NCBI GenBank assembly: GCA_973895155.1
Contig: OZ316898.1
Location: 1,302,001 to 1,366,000, forward strand
Direction of reading: 5' to 3'
Source: Marsupella aquatica
Lineage: Eukaryota > Marchantiophyta
Length of the DNA stretch: 64,000 nucleotides
Below, piece after piece: positions 61,003-64,000 of this stretch. The notes below the pieces were generated by a model, which saw nothing but the letters and a program-made list of their open reading frames with translations, made no database searches and was not told the origin of the DNA. Position numbers and translations under genes: made by a program. Each line of letters opens with the position of its first letter. The stretch's first letter is position 1.

Positions 61003-61190
61003 AAGTTAACATAAATTATAAAAATCATATCTCATACAAAAAGTTATTTATCCAGACTAACATAAAGTATAAAAATTATATTTCACATGAAAAAGTGATA
61101 TTCATACACAAAAAATTACTTATCCAGATTAACATAAATTATAAAAATTATATCTCACATAAAAAGATGATATTCATGATATTCATGCAG
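61003..61190. repeat. AT-rich tandem repeat, about 70-bp unit, three copies
   Basis: 'taacataaattataaaaat' and 'atatctcacataaaaa' recur three times within an AT-rich region that runs to about 61.9 kb. Confidence 0.8.
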
Positions 61191-62202
61191 TTATTTTTTG
61201 ATATCTCCAGAAGAGTCTAGAACTCCAACTCTTTTTGATTTCATGCAAAAATATATGATTAATATTATTAATAAGAATGTCAATCTCATAGAAAAGTTAA
61301 TACTAGCAAACTTGACTCTTCATAAAAAAAATTGACGATCATAATCTTTTGATGATGAAAAATGTTTATTTTATCTCAAATATAATTATCATGAAAATAT
61401 GTGTTATTACCATAAACATCAATTATGATAAATATATTCAAAATAATATACAATTATTTCAATATTGACTTTGTTTGGGAATATTTTAAAGAAATATTTT
61501 TTGATTTGGTCCTTGCTTGAGTTTTTGGTGGTACTCATTCAACTACATCCAAGGAGTAAATTAATATTTCTTGAAAATTTCATCCAACAAAAATAATTAT
61601 AGAGATATTTGTATTTTATTTTGAATATGTTTATTAAATATAAAGTTTATAGTAATAACTCATGCAATTTGTGATAAAAATGTTATAGATATATTAGGTG
61701 AATATTTTCCATTATCAAGAGATGTCTTGACTATTAAATTTTTTTATAAAAAACCAAATTCAATCATTAGTTTTTTTATATATTAAAATACTTATATCAT
61801 ATCAAGTGAATAGTGTACCTAGTTAGCTAGACAGTTGTAAGATGGTTTTTTTGTATATTAAAATATTTATATCGCGGCAAGTGAATAGTGCACCTAGCTA
61901 GCTAGGGTGGGCTCCCCCTTTTCTCCCATAGAGCTTTGTGAACACAATGCAACCTTTATGTAAGTTCATGATGTTATTTTTCTAACTTGTATTGGCTTAA
62001 CTTGTATTGGCTCAGACTAACATTCCTCTGGGATATGTTGCAATCATCACAAAAGAATCTGATACTGAAGATTGAGATAGGGAGCCTTTGTACTTCCTCC
62101 AAAAAAATCACTAGAGAATGATGTGTACTATTCATCAATAGCAGCCAGAATAGTGAGAGAACAAATATGATGAGATCTAGATTGTTTTCGGAAATCACTG
62201 AA

Positions 62203-62293
62203 GGCATATTGCATAAGCCCATCAGTGGGACAAAACTGTTCTCAATTAAAGGCAAATTGCATAAGCCCTTCAGTGGGACAAAACTGTTCCTCA
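62203..62293. repeat. Tandem duplication, about 46 bp
   Basis: 'ttgcataagccc(a/t)tcagtg' followed by 'ggacaaaactgttc' occurs twice. Confidence 0.85.
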
Positions 62294-62464
62294 AGCGAAC
62301 TCTCGTATATAAACAAATTGTGAGTAGATCTCAATTCTTGTCTCAATTGTGCTGGTGTGATTGAATGTGCTCTAGGCAGGGCTCTGCGTTTGGCCTGAGA
62401 AGCAGTTGTTGCGTGTCATAAAGTGGCTCATCAAACCCAAGAATAGCTTTCCAGATGGTTAGGT

Positions 62465-62655
62465 GGACTGAAGCCTAAAATGTGGCTTTCATGATTTGCA
62501 AAATTCCGATTTGGTCCCAATCTTCTCAAGACGGATTTTTTGCGTCTTTTACGAGCTTTCGGTGGACTGACGCCTAAACTGTGGCTTTCATGATTTGCAG
62601 AATTTTGATTTGGTCCCAATCTTTTTGAGAAGGGTTTTTTGCGTCTTTTACAAGC
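62465..62655. repeat. Tandem duplication, about 100 bp
   Basis: 'gtggctttcatgatttgca', 'gatttggtcccaatctt' and 'ttttttgcgtcttttac' occur twice in order. Confidence 0.88.
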
Positions 62656-64000
62656 GTATGATGGGCTTTCTGCCCTTCATTAGCTTTCCTCTGGTCGCTA
62701 TCATCATTACTTGGCAAGCTGGTGTCCGCTCGTGAGGGATCCAAAAAGAGCCCTCATAAATGAAGTAGACAAGCATGTGTCAACGTCCACACTCAACTCA
62801 TAGTTTAATTTGTCAGGGGGCGGGTATTTTGGGGATGACAAGAACTTTGCGATTAGCTACACAAAATCACGGCCGAGCAACATGGATGACGAGCACTAGC
62901 TGGGAGCAAGAGGTAGGGCTCCTTGTGATTTTGTGAAGTGATGGTGGTGGAAACCTACCTCTGCGTTCATTGTCTATCGGGCTGGAACAAGAGGAATCCC
63001 AGAAAATATGGTGAGCCGCGTACATAGAGGATTGAGAAACAAGCAGGGGAATGAGTTAGTCTGGAACAAAGCCAATCCACAAGTGAAGAACAAGAGCTCC
63101 TCACGTTGGGTTCTTGCTTGAGGTTGGTGGAGACATACGTGATTCACAAACAATCAACCTGAAAGCTAGGGCGACATTGCAAAGTACATCTGCTATAGCT
63201 AGTATGCAGATGGAGTCTCTTAGTGGAGACTCTGAATTCTTAATGGGGACTCTGAATTTTTTCATGCACAGCAACAATTTAAATTGATGTTGGAAAGGGA
63301 CGTGCAATTATGAGCGAATCAAACCACGAGGGGTCGATCCGCTGATACAAAGTTCTGCACTGTCCTAACAGTGTAACCTCACTGTCTGATGTTTGAGCTA
63401 TTTGATCACAATAAAACTTACTCCAACCTGATGTAGAACTGATCACAATCCGCAAAATCTAGTAGATTTAAGCTGGCCATTATCTTGCTCACTCAGTGCA
63501 ATTGTTGTTCTCATCTCGTCTATATGCAACCGGTGCTTGATTTGCAACTTCTGCATCTGCATGCATCGCTTTTCAGTGTGACCATCATACCGTCTGTAGG
63601 TAGCAGTTTTTAGCTTTATTTCTTATCAACACTACATACAACAGCTGGTTTAGTAATTTAAGCCATTACAGTACGTGTACCATTGTCGTGACATATAGTA
63701 TCGTAGCCATAGTGTATCGAAAACATACAAGTCACCGGCAAGGCATATGTGCAAGCTGCTAGCAACCAACATGCATAGAAAAAGTCCAATCACATTCACA
63801 AGTGCCAAGAAAAAGCAAATGAAGTGGTATGTACGTAGTGGAGGTGTAAACCTCTGTATATAAAAGGCGTAAGAGAATCGTACTGAAATCGAATCAAAAA
63901 CCGGCGGGATGCCAAGATCGGCCGGGAGCATCTAACGAATCATTGTGTGAATCCCGTGTATGGAACCGACGAGCACTGTCTGAGCTCTGTCAACAGCGAT
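62656..64000. other. Right end of the window, no feature seen
   Basis: Only short open frames without motifs. Nothing recognisable on either strand. Confidence 0.4.

Overview
The window is nuclear DNA from a land plant, most likely an early-diverging one (bryophyte or lycophyte grade). The reasons are a plant-type SBT2 subtilase, a BSH-like SNF5 gene and a plant CPYC glutaredoxin, all with many short GT..AG introns, set among decayed repeats. The species cannot be named from the sequence alone. Four host genes are reconstructed exon by exon, and every splice phase closes into a full-length protein: a POT/SLC15-like peptide transporter (+, 1908-5195), a class I glutaredoxin (-, 8320-6517), a SNF5/BSH chromatin-remodelling subunit (-, 15315-11959) and a subtilase (+, 19939-25898).

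Layout. 0-1.9 kb: tandem repeats. 1.9-8.5 kb: transporter and glutaredoxin, convergent. 10.2-11.1 kb: 5'-truncated LINE reverse-transcriptase tail. 12-15.3 kb: SNF5. 16-19 kb: a duplicated non-coding repeat. 19.9-25.9 kb: subtilase. 28-39.8 kb: an unusual compound mobile element. 40-64 kb: gene-poor, with decayed repeats, one well-preserved TA-flanked foldback element (48.0-48.4 kb), a LINE relic (49.8-50.5 kb), minisatellites and AT-rich tracts.

The 28-39.8 kb element is the most notable part. Two transcription units diverge from a short promoter region with opposed TATA boxes. The rightward unit is one uninterrupted gene of about 1229 aa: three DUF8039-like modules followed by a DUF7869-type DDE-like transposase. 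The leftward side encodes, in order, a conserved protein of unknown function, a ParB-like domain, a DNA-methyltransferase-like domain (motif I visible) and a separate FCP1/NIF-type HAD phosphatase. The element carries 16 copies of a 17-bp palindrome, CTCGAGA-TYR-TCTCGAG. All lie in introns or leaders, none lies between the two TATA boxes, and all have the same orientation relative to transcription. A ParB-like protein plus a methyltransferase plus an array of palindromes containing nested TCGA (and often GATC) suggests a self-recognition system. This is inference. A stop codon and a frameshift in the leftward gene suggest this copy is decaying.
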